Source: Apoderus coryli
Taxonomy: Eukaryota; Arthropoda; Insecta; Coleoptera; Attelabidae
Reading direction: 5' to 3'
Length of the DNA: 64,000 nt
Assembly: GCA_911728435.2 (NCBI GenBank)
Contig: OU452211.1
Location: forward strand, 13,312,428 to 13,376,427
Shown piece by piece: positions 46,083 to 58,619 of the stretch. The notes beneath the pieces were generated by a model. It did not search any database. It was not told the DNA's origin and worked only from the letters and a program-made list of their open reading frames with translations. A program made the translations under genes and the position numbers. The first letter of the stretch is position 1, and the number at the start of each line of letters is the position of its first letter.

Positions 46083-48694
46083 CCCAACTAACAATTTAAC
46101 TTTTTTAATTGCTGTAAGAACATTTATAAAATATATTTTATAAAACACCCATTGTTTTATAAACATTTTCACAAACACGAAAAAGGCGCAGATTTATAAA
46201 ACAAATCGCCTCTTTAACGGTTCTATAAATGTTGCTTGTTGCTATTATACAATAGTTTTTAGAACGTTTATAAATATTTAATAAAAATCAAATAAAACTG
46301 TTATAAACATATTTTATAAATCTTTTATAAGAGCCTCAATTTCAACATTTTTGCTCTCAGCGGCAACAGTTAAAGGATAAAAACGTTTTTTTAAAATACC
46401 TTTTTATACAAAATTATTTTATAATTATTATGCATTGTTGTTGGTACACATTAATAAAATCTGAACAATGATGGAGGTAAAAATAATATAAAACGCTATA
46501 ATACCCAATAATGAATAATAAAATAAGTCAGATAAAATTCACCCATGAGCAGATTTGGCTGCGAAACAAAATTTACTGTTAAATATATTGTCTATTATTA
46601 TTAAAATTTTAATGCGCCTCGCGAATTATGTAAATTAATGAATTTAGATTTTATAAATTATATAAAATATTGTTTTTATTGTCACTTATTGTTGAAAATA
46701 ATCTTTTGCGATATCCTTTATTATATAATGACTGATTCTGTATAGCTTATTAGCTAAGAAAATTTTACAAATTAGAAAAAATATTAATTTTAAAAGTTTG
46801 GTCAACATGGCTAACAATTTAAAGAAACCAAAAATGGCTTCTTCCTTATACGATGCTTATAAAACAAAATTATCTCAACCCAGACGAGTATGCTCTTTAG
46901 ATAGCTATTATAAAATAACTGCAGAATTGTTTTATACAGGGGTGTATTCGTTAAAAAACATAAATCTCATAATATTTTAAGTGCATATAAAATCTAATAT
47001 AAAATTAATATTACCTGAAACCCCTTTGATAGCATAAGAATGAATGAAATATGATTCTTTTATATCTATGATATGGATACTAGCCAAAATATAAGTAGGT
47101 ACCTATGTTTTATGTAAACTTGAAGACATTTTTAGAAGCCAGTTATGGTGTAAGAGACAAAAATATACATTTCACTAAGCTTGATAATGAATAATGAAGT
47201 TAATTACAAGTATTTTCCTTGAAGTTTTATGTATTTAGTTATCTTTTGCCGTTATTTAAAATAAATTAAAAGTAAAACAAACTAAAACAAGCTTTTATAT
47301 AAATGCTCTAAAAAATCAAAATTTAATTTAAAGGTGCTGCAAAAAAATTATAAGATAAAATGTATACAAATTAATCAAGTCTAGTCCTGTCTACTTGAAG
47401 TATTCGTGCTTGATACTTTGATGTTTGTGTGAGTCGCCGCCGTGTGTCGCATCGTCTCAATATTGGAATAATAATAAAATATTAAACAGAGTTTTACAAA
47501 ACAAACTTTAACATAATATGTTTTATAAAAGCTTTTAATGTGTTCTTATAAAACAAAATGCTTCTATAGCTACTCTATTATTAGCTTTTACGGGAGTAAT
47601 TTAAACATAACCTATAATTGCCGTTATTAAAACGGTTTGCCGAGTATCTTTAAGAGAGTTCGAGGATCTTGAGGTAGAAAATTTGGCATTCATTGAGTAT
47701 GGCAAAAAGCTTCTTTTAGGAAAAATGCGGAACATTATTTGATACTGCCCATGATCGCATGTTTTCTCTTAGTTTTGCATTTTTTTCTAGCTCACTTGTT
47801 GTGCTTGAAGCATGATATTGATCACCAGGTTAGGTATCCAATTCTCTATTTCGGCTACCCGCTCACCATCTAGTAATAATTCCTCCTGAGAATTTATCAG
47901 TGTCCACAATATTTTTTGGTGTCTTATTTACGTAAATATTGTCATTAATTTGATTAGATTCCATTACAGTTTCCTTCTCATTATTATAGTCACTAATGTT
48001 TTGCTTTTGATAATTTATAATATTGTAGTAATTAAGTTTTAATTTGCTATTAAATGCACAACTGCTTTTAGTTTTTTTTTCCATTTGGACAACATTTGAA
48101 ATCAGTGTATAATATAACAATAAATATCAGTTGAAAATAAAGAAGACTATGTTATATATTAGTTCTAGGTAATGTTTATGACAGCATTTTAATTTTATAA
48201 AATATGCATTGGCAACATATTTATTTTTTTATTGTTTTTAATAAAATAACTAAAAAACAATTTTGTAATTATTAATTTGCGCACAAATTTGCTCCACAAA
48301 ACAAATCGCTCTTAATAACGACAATAAAAAAAACTATTTTATTATTACGAAATGTACTTTAACAGAATAATTTTATAATTGTTTTTAAAGGAACAAGTTA
48401 ATCCAAACTAGTACTTTTACAAAATGCTTTTAAAACCAATTATCATTCGGAACAAATACGTCCTACAAAACGTATTTTATAAACGTTTATAAAATTGTTA
48501 CGATATCATATTTTATAACTATTTTATTATTTTGCTGTAAAAACGTTCTTAAAACAATTTTTCTCACAGAAAAGTTTAACACAGCAGTTTAATCACGAAA
48601 CGAAACTTTAAAAAACAAAAAAGTTTTAACTAAGCGGCAATAAAATAATTTTAAAATATATTAGTTCTTTAAGAATGTCGAATTGCTAGTTGGG
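46083..48694. mobile_element. Element B: CCCAACTA-ended transposon, TT target duplication
   Basis: Left end CCCAACTAACAATT, complement of right end CCCAACTAGCAATT. The empty site exists at 31435-31455 (ACATTATTATATTTTATAGG). The filled site reads ACATTATT-[B]-TTATATTTTATAGG, so 2 bp (TT) were duplicated. It is 2612 bp long and rich in TTTATAAA words, with no recognisable transposase. It is an inverted copy of A (5608-7784), which lacks one end. Confidence 0.85.
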
Positions 48695-48949
48695 TTATAT
48701 TTTATAGGAGTACCAAAGATGACTCAGCACAAACTATATTATGCATATTTTACTATAAGATGGTTGCCAAATAAACTCTGACTTAACGTCAAATTTAAAC
48801 TCTAACAATTGTTATGTTTAGGTCGATTTATAGAACAAGATTAAACGACTGAATTTGTTAATGCTTCGACTGCTATTTAAGAACAAGAAAAATCTTTCTA
48901 AATAAATATTTAATGAGAATTGTATGTACCGTTTCCTCATTAAACTAAC

Positions 48950-48952
<3 letters not shown>

Positions 48953-48984
<32 letters not shown>
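48953..48984. repeat. (TA)n microsatellite between P2 and Q2
   Basis: Pure TA run at the P|Q boundary. Confidence 0.9.
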
Positions 48985-48987
<3 letters not shown>

Positions 48988-49255
48988 GAAAACAAATTCA
49001 AATAGGTATCCACCTAATTAAAATAAAATTTATTTCTGTCTTGAGAGGTTTCAGGAAACGAAATCTAATAATTGGGCATATTTTTAAAGTATTAGCTAGT
49101 GAAGCAATTGTTTTGCCCTGCTCTCACATCGAAAAAAATAAAATTACAAATGTCAATCTGAAATAATTAAACGCCCCAAACAAAAATAATAAGAAACTAA
49201 AATGTTTGTAAAATATGAGAAGGGGAAAGTGACATCTACAACAGATATTATGCAT
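48985..49255. repeat. Module Q, copy 2
   Basis: Inverted relative of 27830-28107. No coding. Confidence 0.75.
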
Positions 49256-50630
49256 ATTTTACTATAAGATATAACATATAGTATTTAAAAGATTACTTAA
49301 TATTCGTAATCCTGATCTTAAAGTAATTGTAATTCTCATTTTATGTTTTATTTAATTATATTTTTTAAATATTGTTAATCTAATTTAGTGTCGAATCATT
49401 AAATAAAATCTCTTTGAATATGTCCACATCACACTGAAAGAATTATACCTGCTTTTTTAAGCACTAAGTTACTAAGTAACAATACAAATTTTATTACTAT
49501 TTTCGTACAGGTCCGGGAAGACCCACGCAGTTTGAACCTACCTGAACCTACTAATACTGTTTTTAGCAAAGGTGAAATTACTTACATTGTTATAATCTGT
49601 GGCTAATAGACTATGTCTGAAGCCAAACATTCTCAAAAAAAAAAATACTTAATAAATAATAAATAAGAATTTTTACCTGATGATGATCCTATAGGTATAG
49701 TCATCGTAAATTTAAGGGATATACAGGGCTGGCCCATTTTTTACCTGTCTGCTTTGGGAAACCGAAAAAAAAGATCTTCTTGATGCTGGCCTAGCTTTGC
49801 AATTGTGCACACAACACAGCACTGACATTTAAAATTGGTTCTGTATTCTATTAACTAAACTAATCAAATAACAAAAACAAATTAACAAACGTTTTAAAAT
49901 TAATTCCAATATAATTGTTTGAAGATTGAATTTCAAGAAGGCAAATATATCGATCAACCCCTACAATAATACTCAAAAGTTTTTTACGCCTTGGAAACAT
50001 TTTTGAAGAGTTTTTGTGAACAGAAATTAGAAATTTAAAAGTTCTTATTTCTATTTTGATGTTTGTCAGATAAATGTATGGTGTATGAAATTTTTTTTTA
50101 CTGTTCAATATATGACATTATATTTTTAAGTAAGTTTCATAATTCTAGGTCTGTTGTTTTGTTCGATTTTTCATTTGTTGTTCTAAAAACATTATTCATT
50201 ATTGTATTCTCGTCTTGTTGTTGATGAAGACTTGAAAATAAAGTCAAAACGTCGACCTATGTCTATATTTGTAGTTGTGTTTTTGTTAAATAAAATACAA
50301 AATTTGACGAATATATCTCTAACCGTTTTGGAAGATTCAATAAAAATGATCATCAGAACTTCATCTTTTTTAATATGTATATCCAATACGTTAAATACAA
50401 CATTTTCCGATGTGTGTTTATGCAGTTCACACAAAAGCGGTATTTTATGGTACAATTATTACTATAAACTTTTATGATATTCAATTTAACAATATGGCAA
50501 CAGACATCTTTTTAAAAAATAACAGAATAATCCGTTTGAATATATTGCTGATAGTTTACCTGTATTTATTAAACTAGAAGTCACCCAAATAAATAATAAT
50601 GTAAGATCAGGTAGAATGGATTATCCCTGA
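49256..50630. other. Spacer; includes one degenerate hammerhead-like motif
   Basis: No gene recognised. Short open frames at 50190-50480 overlap on both strands and look like chance. Confidence 0.4.
50212..50258 (+). ncRNA. Degenerate hammerhead-like motif
   Basis: GTTG-TTGATGA-A-GACTT-GAAAATA-AAGTC-AAAACGTC-GAC. Stem II is perfect, and GTC precedes a stem I of GTTG:CGAC type. C3 is T and G12 is A, so it is probably inactive. The extra base after A9 is again present. Confidence 0.45.
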
Positions 50631-50652
50631 CTAGATCTTATATAGGTACCAA

Positions 50653-50690
50653 CTTTAAAACTTAGATTTTATATTTTCGTTCAGTTTGTG
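50653..50690 (+). promoter_or_regulatory. Core promoter of the triplicated CxCGE gene
   Basis: Initiator TCAGT at 50681-50685 with a degenerate TATA (CTTTAAAAC) about 29 nt upstream. The leader from TTTTCGTTCAGTTTG to the ATG at 50721 matches the paralogue at 42567-42612. Confidence 0.5.
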
Positions 50691-50720
50691 ATCAAAGTTT
50701 GATACATATACATCCTTATT

Positions 50721-51551
50721 ATGAGGAAGATGGCACTATCCAATAAGTTTCTAACACCAAGAAAATGTGCATGTGGCGAAATTCTACAGACATTTGAACA
50801 AGTATCGTCTAACGCACATAGTCAACACCGTCGTGAAATACTCGTTAGGACCGAAGACAAGTTATTGGCGCAACAGAAATTTAGGAATCGAAGTTTATTA
50901 AAATGTGTTTTACTCAAAAACACTATCAATTTATTGAAGGCAGATACTGCTAGGGATATAAAGAATTGGCAGATAAAACTAGAAAAAATGCCACTACCCA
51001 AGAAGCTTCTAACACCGAAAAAATGCGCCTGTGGCGAAACTCTACAGGCCTCTGAAGTATCGTCTGAGGAACGCAGTAAGCACCGTCGTGAAATACTACT
51101 TAGGACCAAAGACAATTTATTGACGCAACAGAAATGTAAGAACCAAAGTTTATTAAAAGGTGTTTTACTCAAAAACACTATCAAATTATTGAATGCAGAC
51201 ACTGCTAGGGATATAGAAAATTGGCACATAAAACGAGATAAAATGCAACTACTCAAGAAACTTCTAAGACCAAAAAACTGCGACTGTGGCGAAACGCTAC
51301 AGACCGCTGAACAAGTATCGTCAGACGCACATAGTAAGCACCGTCGTGAAATACTACTTAGGACCCAAGACAATTTATTGGCACAAAAGAAATTTGAGAA
51401 TCAAAGTTTATTAAAAGGTGTTTTACTCAAAAACACTATCAATTTATTGAAGGCAGACACTGCTAGAGATATAAAAAATTGGCAGATAAAACTCGATAAA
51501 TTGTTAAAAACCAAGTTTTCAGCAAAAAATAAGGAAAATTACTGCAAATAG
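50721..51551 (+). CDS. Three-domain CxCGE protein, unrecognised family
   Basis: Intronless 276-residue frame with three tandem domains of 86, 85 and about 102 residues, starting at 50730, 50988 and 51243. Each domain starts with its own Met (MALSNKF, MPLPKKL, MQLLKKL) and keeps CxCGE, HSKHRREIL-type and DTARDIKNW-type motifs. The domains differ by many substitutions, mostly conservative, but no stop or frameshift has accumulated, which suggests purifying selection. Domain 3 keeps the unique C-terminal tail of the single-domain paralogue (KFSAKNK). The three thus arose by head-to-tail duplication of a one-domain gene with loss of internal stops. No signal peptide or membrane segment; highly basic. 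Function unknown. Confidence 0.8.
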   Translation: MRKMALSNKFLTPRKCACGEILQTFEQVSSNAHSQHRREILVRTEDKLLAQQKFRNRSLLKCVLLKNTINLLKADTARDIKNWQIKLEKMPLPKKLLTPKKCACGETLQASEVSSEERSKHRREILLRTKDNLLTQQKCKNQSLLKGVLLKNTIKLLNADTARDIENWHIKRDKMQLLKKLLRPKNCDCGETLQTAEQVSSDAHSKHRREILLRTQDNLLAQKKFENQSLLKGVLLKNTINLLKADTARDIKNWQIKLDKLLKTKFSAKNKENYCK

Positions 51552-52224
51552 AAAGAGGTTCGAAGCAACTGGAGTCAGTCCAATCTTCTTCCCACTTCTT
51601 GGCCTCCTGCTAACCAGCATACAACAAGGCGCTCCAATAATATATTTGATTAAATATCGTAAGTAGCTTATAGTATTATTTAAACATGTTTTAATGTTTT
51701 ATTTATTTCTGTATATATGTCATGTTTTGCATTAGTTTTGATACACTGGATGTAATTTTAAACTAAGTTATAGCAAAGATTAATTTGTGTACATTAATCT
51801 TTGGTTATAGTATTGTATTTTTTGTATTTTGTTTTTCTGTAGGTATACATTTACACATTCTCTGTGGAACAATATATTATGTATTAAAGAAAAATTTGGT
51901 TTTTATAATAATGGTTATTGATAATTAAAAACGAAATTTAGGAAGTGTAATTTATTGAAGCGATGGACATAGTTCAAAATACACAACATAATATATGAAA
52001 AATAAAAAGCTATAAAAATCAATTAGTTTGTCTTAGTCTTTTTATTTTTAAAATATCTGTCAAATAGATGCAGAGACTACTATATTCGAATAATTCTTAG
52101 TCGTTTATGCTAATCAGGTCAGCAAGCAGATAAGTCTTTTGATTAGGTATAATTTTTACAATTAATTACATTATCAAAAAAGCCGAAGTTGAGGCATAGC
52201 CTCTTATCTTAACCGTACACGGAA
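51552..52224. other. Downstream region of the CxCGE gene
   Basis: The first 40 bases (AATAGAAAGAG...CAGTCCA) are shared with the region just after the paralogue's stop, 42222-42257. The remainder is AT-rich with no coding seen. Confidence 0.45.
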
Positions 52225-52311
52225 AAGAAGAAACATTAACTAAAATAAAACACCTACATCAATTTACAAAAAAAAAAAAGAAAAGGAAATGAAAAACATT
52301 ATACATATCAG
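52225..52311 (-). repeat. LINE 3'-tail-like segment left of E2
   Basis: About 70% similar to 58614-58700, the 3' tail of the LINE at 58620-59060. Probably the 3' end of a related LINE into which E2 inserted. Confidence 0.5.
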
Positions 52312-55300
52312 CAAAGATTAATCTACACAATAGATAGTCAGCGTATATGGGAAAGAAAACAAAAATTGAAACTGTCTCGACACGAGCTACATCTATTAGA
52401 AAAACATGTAACCATGGAAATTATGGAAATTGTAGATGGTGTTATATGTATTGTGTTGAAATAAAATAATCATATGGGCAATGTTAGACAAGGACGAGTA
52501 TACTTTCCCCTACGAGGTGGGAGTTTGTTTTTATATTATAGGTATCATATATGTACTACTGTGCAGCAGTGTTTTTTGTCGGTTAATATAAAATTATATG
52601 GTATACGTACACCTATCTACGCAAAGATTAATGTGTATGGACGAAAATAAAAGAAATTACTATAATAGTATAAATATACAGGGCTGGTTCATTAAATGTT
52701 TTAGACAATAATTTTAAATGACTAAAATAATATTATTTTAGTCATTTAATTTTAAATTTCGGATATAAGGATGCATCAAAAAGTTATATTTAAATTAACG
52801 AAATTTGGCGTTATAGATAGGACTTCCGCTTATTATCTGATTCAGTTTTAAGGATCAAACTCAAACAGCAGATTCAACTTGTTAACATTATGAAAAAATA
52901 AATCTCAGACTCATACAGGCGTGAAATGCTACCCTAACTTTTTTATGCACATTTTTTGCGTGTGTTTCAATTCGGAGATGTAAAATCTAACAAATTATAT
53001 ACGTAATAAATGTATCCTTCTGTGATATTGATAGAAAGTCATCGTTATCGCGTATTATCGATTTTAAGAAATGTTAATATTAAAAAGGCTGTGCTTTTTA
53101 CAAGTTGCTGAAGTAAATAAGGTTTGAAATTTCCAGCATGACAATAATTATTTAAAAAAATACGGTTTCGAAATGCAGGATGTAAAAAATTAGAATTTTT
53201 AATCTGTTTTTAATGAAAATTTAAATCTATTGAGAAACATGGTTCAGGGTTTTTGTGAAATGTATTTTACTCCAAAGATTCTACTCATCGATTATAACCG
53301 AATTAATTTACTCAAAAATATCTATACTAGTAAAATAACACAATTATCACAATTAGGTTCAAATTCTGCAACGCCGAATTGAAAAAAAACTTACAGTCTC
53401 CCTAATATTGGTTTTTGTGCAATGATCATAAAACTTTAAAAAAATAACGATTTATGTAGATTGTATTGTTAACACGTTTCGTAAAAAGCTTTAAAAACCC
53501 ACCAACAGGGTGTTAAAAGTATCACGACAATAACTTTTTTCATGTTTTAACAAGTACAATCGTCTGCTTCAGATTGATCCTTAAAAACTGAATAACAGTT
53601 TCTCTATATAAAAAAATAAAACTCGTAAATATCATCCCCAAACATTTAATTTGAATACAATTACATAACACCATATTTGAAAGTAAATAAAAAAAAACAG
53701 CATTACCTAGTTTAACAGATTTTCAAATTGCAAATCAAAGTATCTATGTATACAGGGTGTTGCATAAGTACTTGTACAAACTTTAAAGGGTGATTCTTTG
53801 ACTAATTTTAAGATACAAATTTCATATGTACATTCAAAGTTCAAAAATAATATTATATTTAGGATTATATGCTTGTTCAATAGCATCGCAATTTGGTGCA
53901 ATTCGGGATACAGGTGTATTGATGACACCAGAGCTGTCAAAAGAACTAATAAAAAATACGAAAAATAACAAAATACAAATATCATTCAAAAGACAACAAT
54001 GCACATAATAGTCGGTACCAAGCCAAATAGGTAGTAGGTAAATATAGATTTATTTTGTTTCGAGCTTGGGCTTGGCACCGACTTATTGTAATCAAAACTA
54101 CCCACCAAACGGATACATTTAATTTTACGCAGACATCTAGTGTGAGCAGGCAATATGCCCGGTGAGAGAAAGTTGATAGACGATGGCCGGACGAGAAGTA
54201 ACAACTGATTATATCCTATTGCCAACACAAGTATTTTTTTTACTGGCACATTGGAAAAAAAAATTTAAAAAATGTTTCGTTTACGCAACGTTGGGGATTA
54301 ATGGGTTAAGTACTAAGTGTCAGTTATCAGTTATAATTTTTTATTTTCCAAGAAAGCGAAACGAGATATTTAAAACGGCATTGCGCCGCCCTCATGTATA
54401 CCTCCGGGGGCGGCATCGAAAATCGCTACACGTCACAAACTTGTTAATGCTTAGAACTACCCCTATGTCAAATTTCTATTTTCTATCTTTTTTGTTTGAT
54501 ACCCAAAGCCCTATTCCTACCGAACTTATTATTTACCCGAAGAAACATTAAAAAGAAGTAAAATTTAAGTACCTAAACCTATAAAGTGGAACTTATACCT
54601 GAATTTATAACCCATTTTCTGCATCGATCTTCTTCTTTAGGAAATCGAAAGAAATGTACCTCTCGATTGTTTCTGTAACTGTTGTTACAATTTCGAAAAG
54701 CACATTGGTTACGACTTAATTTCGAATTGTTTCTTTCCATTTTCACAAAACACAAAAATTATTTAGTCACTAACTAGGAAGTTTCTCAAATAAAAAAAAA
54801 ACACAACACAAAATAATATAATTAGTCTAAAATTAGAAAAACACAAAATAAGTTAAAAAATATTCACAAAAAAAATAACTACGCAGCCAAAGATTAAATT
54901 TAATTTAATATATTAGGTAATTCTCTTCAAAACAAAATCAGTAGGTATGAAAACAACCATAATATGTATACCTAATATAATATAGGTAGCACTGATAATT
55001 TTTTTATTATAGGTATTATAAGATCTACAACAATCTTGTTACATCTTTGCCACATTGTCTACGTGAAATATTTAAAATATATGTAATAAATTGAAAAAGT
55101 ATCTAGTCAATTCTTAAGTGGAGTTATAATTTTGACAAAGAATAATGTACATTAATACCTACTTGATTTCGGTATTGGTATAAAAGTCTAATATCCACGA
55201 AATAAATTTAATATACCTAATAATCATTAATCCATGCCATACAACATGTTTCAAGACTAGACCAGTCCCATAAACAGTGGCGAGCAATAATTAAATCAAA

Positions 55301-55869
55301 AGCTTTTAGCTTTTAGATTTTTTTATATACATCAACAAATTATTACAATGGAGCCAGAAGTATGTTTCTATCTAAAAGCTTTTCATTTAATGATTGTTCG
55401 CCACTGATCATGGGACTGGTCTAGTCTTGAAACATGTATGACATGGATTAAATATTATTATATTAAATTTAATTCATAGAGATAAGGCTTTTATTTCAAT
55501 ACTGTACTTGTAATAAATCACCCTGTGTGTTTCTTTTACCGACGAATCGGCAACAGCACGACACACACCACATTCGCTTGTTTTTTTTCTACCCTCCCTA
55601 CGTATCCCCTCCAGATTAATACAGAATTTCATCAATCTCTCTCTCTGACAATACAGCATTGTCGGTGCATAACTGTTGCAAATGATGTAAATAATTGTTA
55701 TACGTTGCGTTTTGTTTCTGATATTAATAAACTACAAAACGGTTTCTGGCTGTGACAATACTGCTCTATGCTTTACACGCTAGTCTACGCCACGTAGTGG
55801 CTGGCATACTTAGAGATGTTCTCATTTTAATGCATTGGGCTGACTATCTATTGTGTAGATTAATCTTTG
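52312..55869. mobile_element. Element E2
   Basis: Perfect 7-bp target duplication ATATCAG (52305-52311, 55870-55876) and the CAAAGATTAATCTACACAA termini. It is 3558 bp long and includes about 260 bp at 54135-54395 that E1 lacks. Otherwise it is collinear with E1. No convincing gene. Confidence 0.9.
55229..55450. ncRNA. Pair of inverted decayed hammerhead-like motifs in E2
   Basis: As in E1: the right arm has CTGATCA and the left arm (minus) has CTGTTTA. Both keep the GGGACT:AGTCTT stem II and GAAACATGT. Confidence 0.5.
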
Positions 55870-55891
55870 ATATCAGTAACCAATCTACATA

Positions 55892-58613
55892 CACTGAAAA
55901 AAATATTGTACGTAAAACCAATGAATGGTTGTCATCAATATTTTGAACATTAATATTATGAATTGCTCACTGTTACAATGAATTTTGATCATAAATTAAT
56001 AATTTCATACATAGAAACAATGTACGATGAAACATTAATCAATAAATGCAAGACATCGAAAATTTATGTATGTTATTGCTTCGATGTTTTAAATTTATTA
56101 ATTTATGCTCTTCGCCTTTAACACAATAATTTGTAAATCATACACCTATGAACAGCGAACATAAAAACTAATAAACGATCATCGTTGATTCAATGGATGC
56201 TAAGCATTAATTTTACGAACCTAACCATTAAATTCTGAATAACGCGCGCAAATCAATGCACCCGGACCATAGACTGAATACTCAAAACATTGACATTATG
56301 ACATTCTCATAGACTTTTTGTTTACGCGTCCTTTTTGTTTTGTTTATTTAAATGTATACAGTTGAAAAGTGAAGTGTGTTCCTAAATCTATTTTTAAAAT
56401 TTGTTCCCAAATAATACAACAAATGTAGAAATATAAGGTAAGTAGTAATCCTTTTATATAAGTACCATTTAGTAAAGTACAAAACTAAAGTCACTTTAAA
56501 ACGAAAAAAAAACACAGTGCGGTATTCCTTTGTAATGTTGAAAACCCGCCGATACGAGGGGAGAAATTTTATGGGCTCTTCATGGATATTTAGTGCTATC
56601 CGCTAAGCTATGTTCCAAAGGTGCCAGTGGAAAGATAAGCCATTTAAAGTACACAATAAAAGACTCTCAAGAATCTTTTTAATTTTGTGCTAAAACAGTT
56701 CAAGAAATAGAAAAACATATAATAAACCTTAAAGGAAGAAAATCTGCAATTCAACCGTACTTATGGGTTCTATAAGTCTATTCTAACACTGTTTACTTAA
56801 AAACCTGTTATTTTGATTAATAATAATAATATAATAAATGACTTTATTGAGAACTTAGAAAAGTTACACAAATGGCGAAGTCGATGCACAGCCTACTAGC
56901 TTAACATATTAGCAATACTAAAGATAACTGCATAATAATAACAACAACAAAAGCCCTGATACATAAAAAAAGGCTATGATTCCTGGATGCCCTGCGGCAC
57001 TACGCACTGTCCTGGGCCCAGACACTGCCGTTCCCAAAATGACAACCTGACTTCTATCATTCACATATGTTCCGAGTAGAGACACAGCAGACTCCCCAAA
57101 GCCCAGGTAACCCACAATGGCCAGCAACAAACCATGACCAATGCGGTCAAATGCCCCTTGCGTAGTCCAACAGCAGCAATGCCATCAATCGACCCTGATC
57201 TACCGCCTCCAATGCATCATCCAGTATTTTAAGTCATGTCGTGGAGCAACTGTGACCCTGACGGAACCCAAACTGGACCTCCGACAACAACCCATGCCCA
57301 TCAAGATATGTTTTCATTTGATTGCAGATCACTCTCTCAATAACCTTGGAGATCGCTGGGAGTATATTAATCGGTCTATAAGATCCTTAAATGTTGATGG
57401 AGTTTTAGTTTTGGGATTGGAATGACATTGGCTTCTTTCCAACATGTTGGGAAGTTCCTCGTTTCTATATAGTAATTAACTAGATGCTGTATAAAGGGCA
57501 TTATAAACGGACAACTACTACTACTAGAATATCAATACTGATCATGTCACTGCCTACAGCATTTGACTTAATCCCAAGCAATGCATCAAGTATCTCCCCA
57601 TGATCCACCATTGTAAATTCAAAGTTAATATCAGGCCTAATTTTATTACCTAAGTAAAAATTGATCGTTCCTGGGTCCGGATTGTTGGTAGAAGTGGCCA
57701 CAAAAAAATCATTAACATTATCAACATCATGAATAAAAGACGGTATTGTGCTATTTTCCCGTGCATAAATGTTTAGATCTCGTAATAATTTCCAATTTTG
57801 TTTAGAAGAATTTCCGCGGACTTTAGTTTCCAAATATAGTTTTTTCTCCCTTTTCACGTCAGACAACAGACGAATCTGACATGTTTAGCATTTAATATTA
57901 ACTAAATTAAAAATAAGGCCTTTATTTACAAAGCAGGTGCATCAAATCAATGGACGTACAGCAAGATAATTTTGAGTCTTATTTGGACTTTTAAATTCTC
58001 TAACCATTGGTACTAGTATATTTGAACCATACTGCACTTTGCAGTACACATAATACATATGTACCTATATACTCGCGATTATTGATTGAATACAGAACAA
58101 TAATCTCAATCTTTCGTAATAATAATTTCCGGCGAACACAATTACGTAAAACAATTATTATAACCCAATGTAATAATCAGCTAACATTGGTTTAACGTAC
58201 AAAAGTCATAGATTCATGTTTCTCGTTGGTAACATTAATAACCTTCAGACATCGGTTTAATGTATAAAAGTCATAGATTAATGTTCATCGTTCGTAACAT
58301 TAATAACCAGCTAACATCGGTTTTACGTATTGGAGACATAAACTAATCTTCATCGTTCGTAACATTAACAACCTGGTAACATCGTTTTAACGTACAGGAG
58401 TTATAAATGAATGTCCATCATTCGTAAGATCAATAACCGGCGAGCATAAATTTATGTTCTTTATTTATTAATTCAACGTACAGAATTCGCTACCGAATTT
58501 ATGTACGAACGTTCATTGTATTAATGTCACCCATCATCGGCTCAAATTTAATGTTGACGTTCATTGATTTGAAGCACTTTTTTATTAATATCACGTACCT
58601 TTTCGGTTCAGTG
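55892..58613. mobile_element. Element F2
   Basis: CACTGAA ends flanked by TA on both sides (55890-55891, 58614-58615), 15 bp from the right target duplication of E2. It is 2722 bp long and about 95% identical to F1, with the same LINE cargo and one extra subterminal repeat. Unlike F1 there is no close long direct repeat at its edges. Confidence 0.85.
56880..57866 (-). pseudogene. LINE reverse-transcriptase piece captured in F2
   Basis: Same segment as in F1, starting MSDVKREKKLYLETK at 57866 and running through GHGLLLAIVGYLGFG. A different set of frameshifts from F1. Confidence 0.75.
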
Positions 58614-58619
58614 TATTGA

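Larger units (their letters stand above)
42780..49250 (+). repeat. Module P, copy 2 region, carrying F1 and B
   Basis: P sequence is found at 42780-42964, 45649-46082 and 48695-48952, then (TA)n and module Q. Insertions F1 (42965-45648) and B (46083-48694) account for the gaps relative to P1. Confidence 0.85.

Noticed and set aside
47863..48120. 85-residue minus-strand frame in element B
   Set aside because: Broken by a stop in the sister copy A and rich in Asn/Lys/Ile as expected of AT-rich noncoding DNA. A captured exon cannot be excluded but is not supported.
50822..51373. 183-residue minus-strand frame opposite the CxCGE gene
   Set aside because: Antisense shadow of the triplicated coding repeat; no independent protein character or promoter.
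54183..54551. 122-residue plus-strand frame in E2
   Set aside because: Spans the junction of an E2-specific segment and is not conserved in E1; low-complexity composition.
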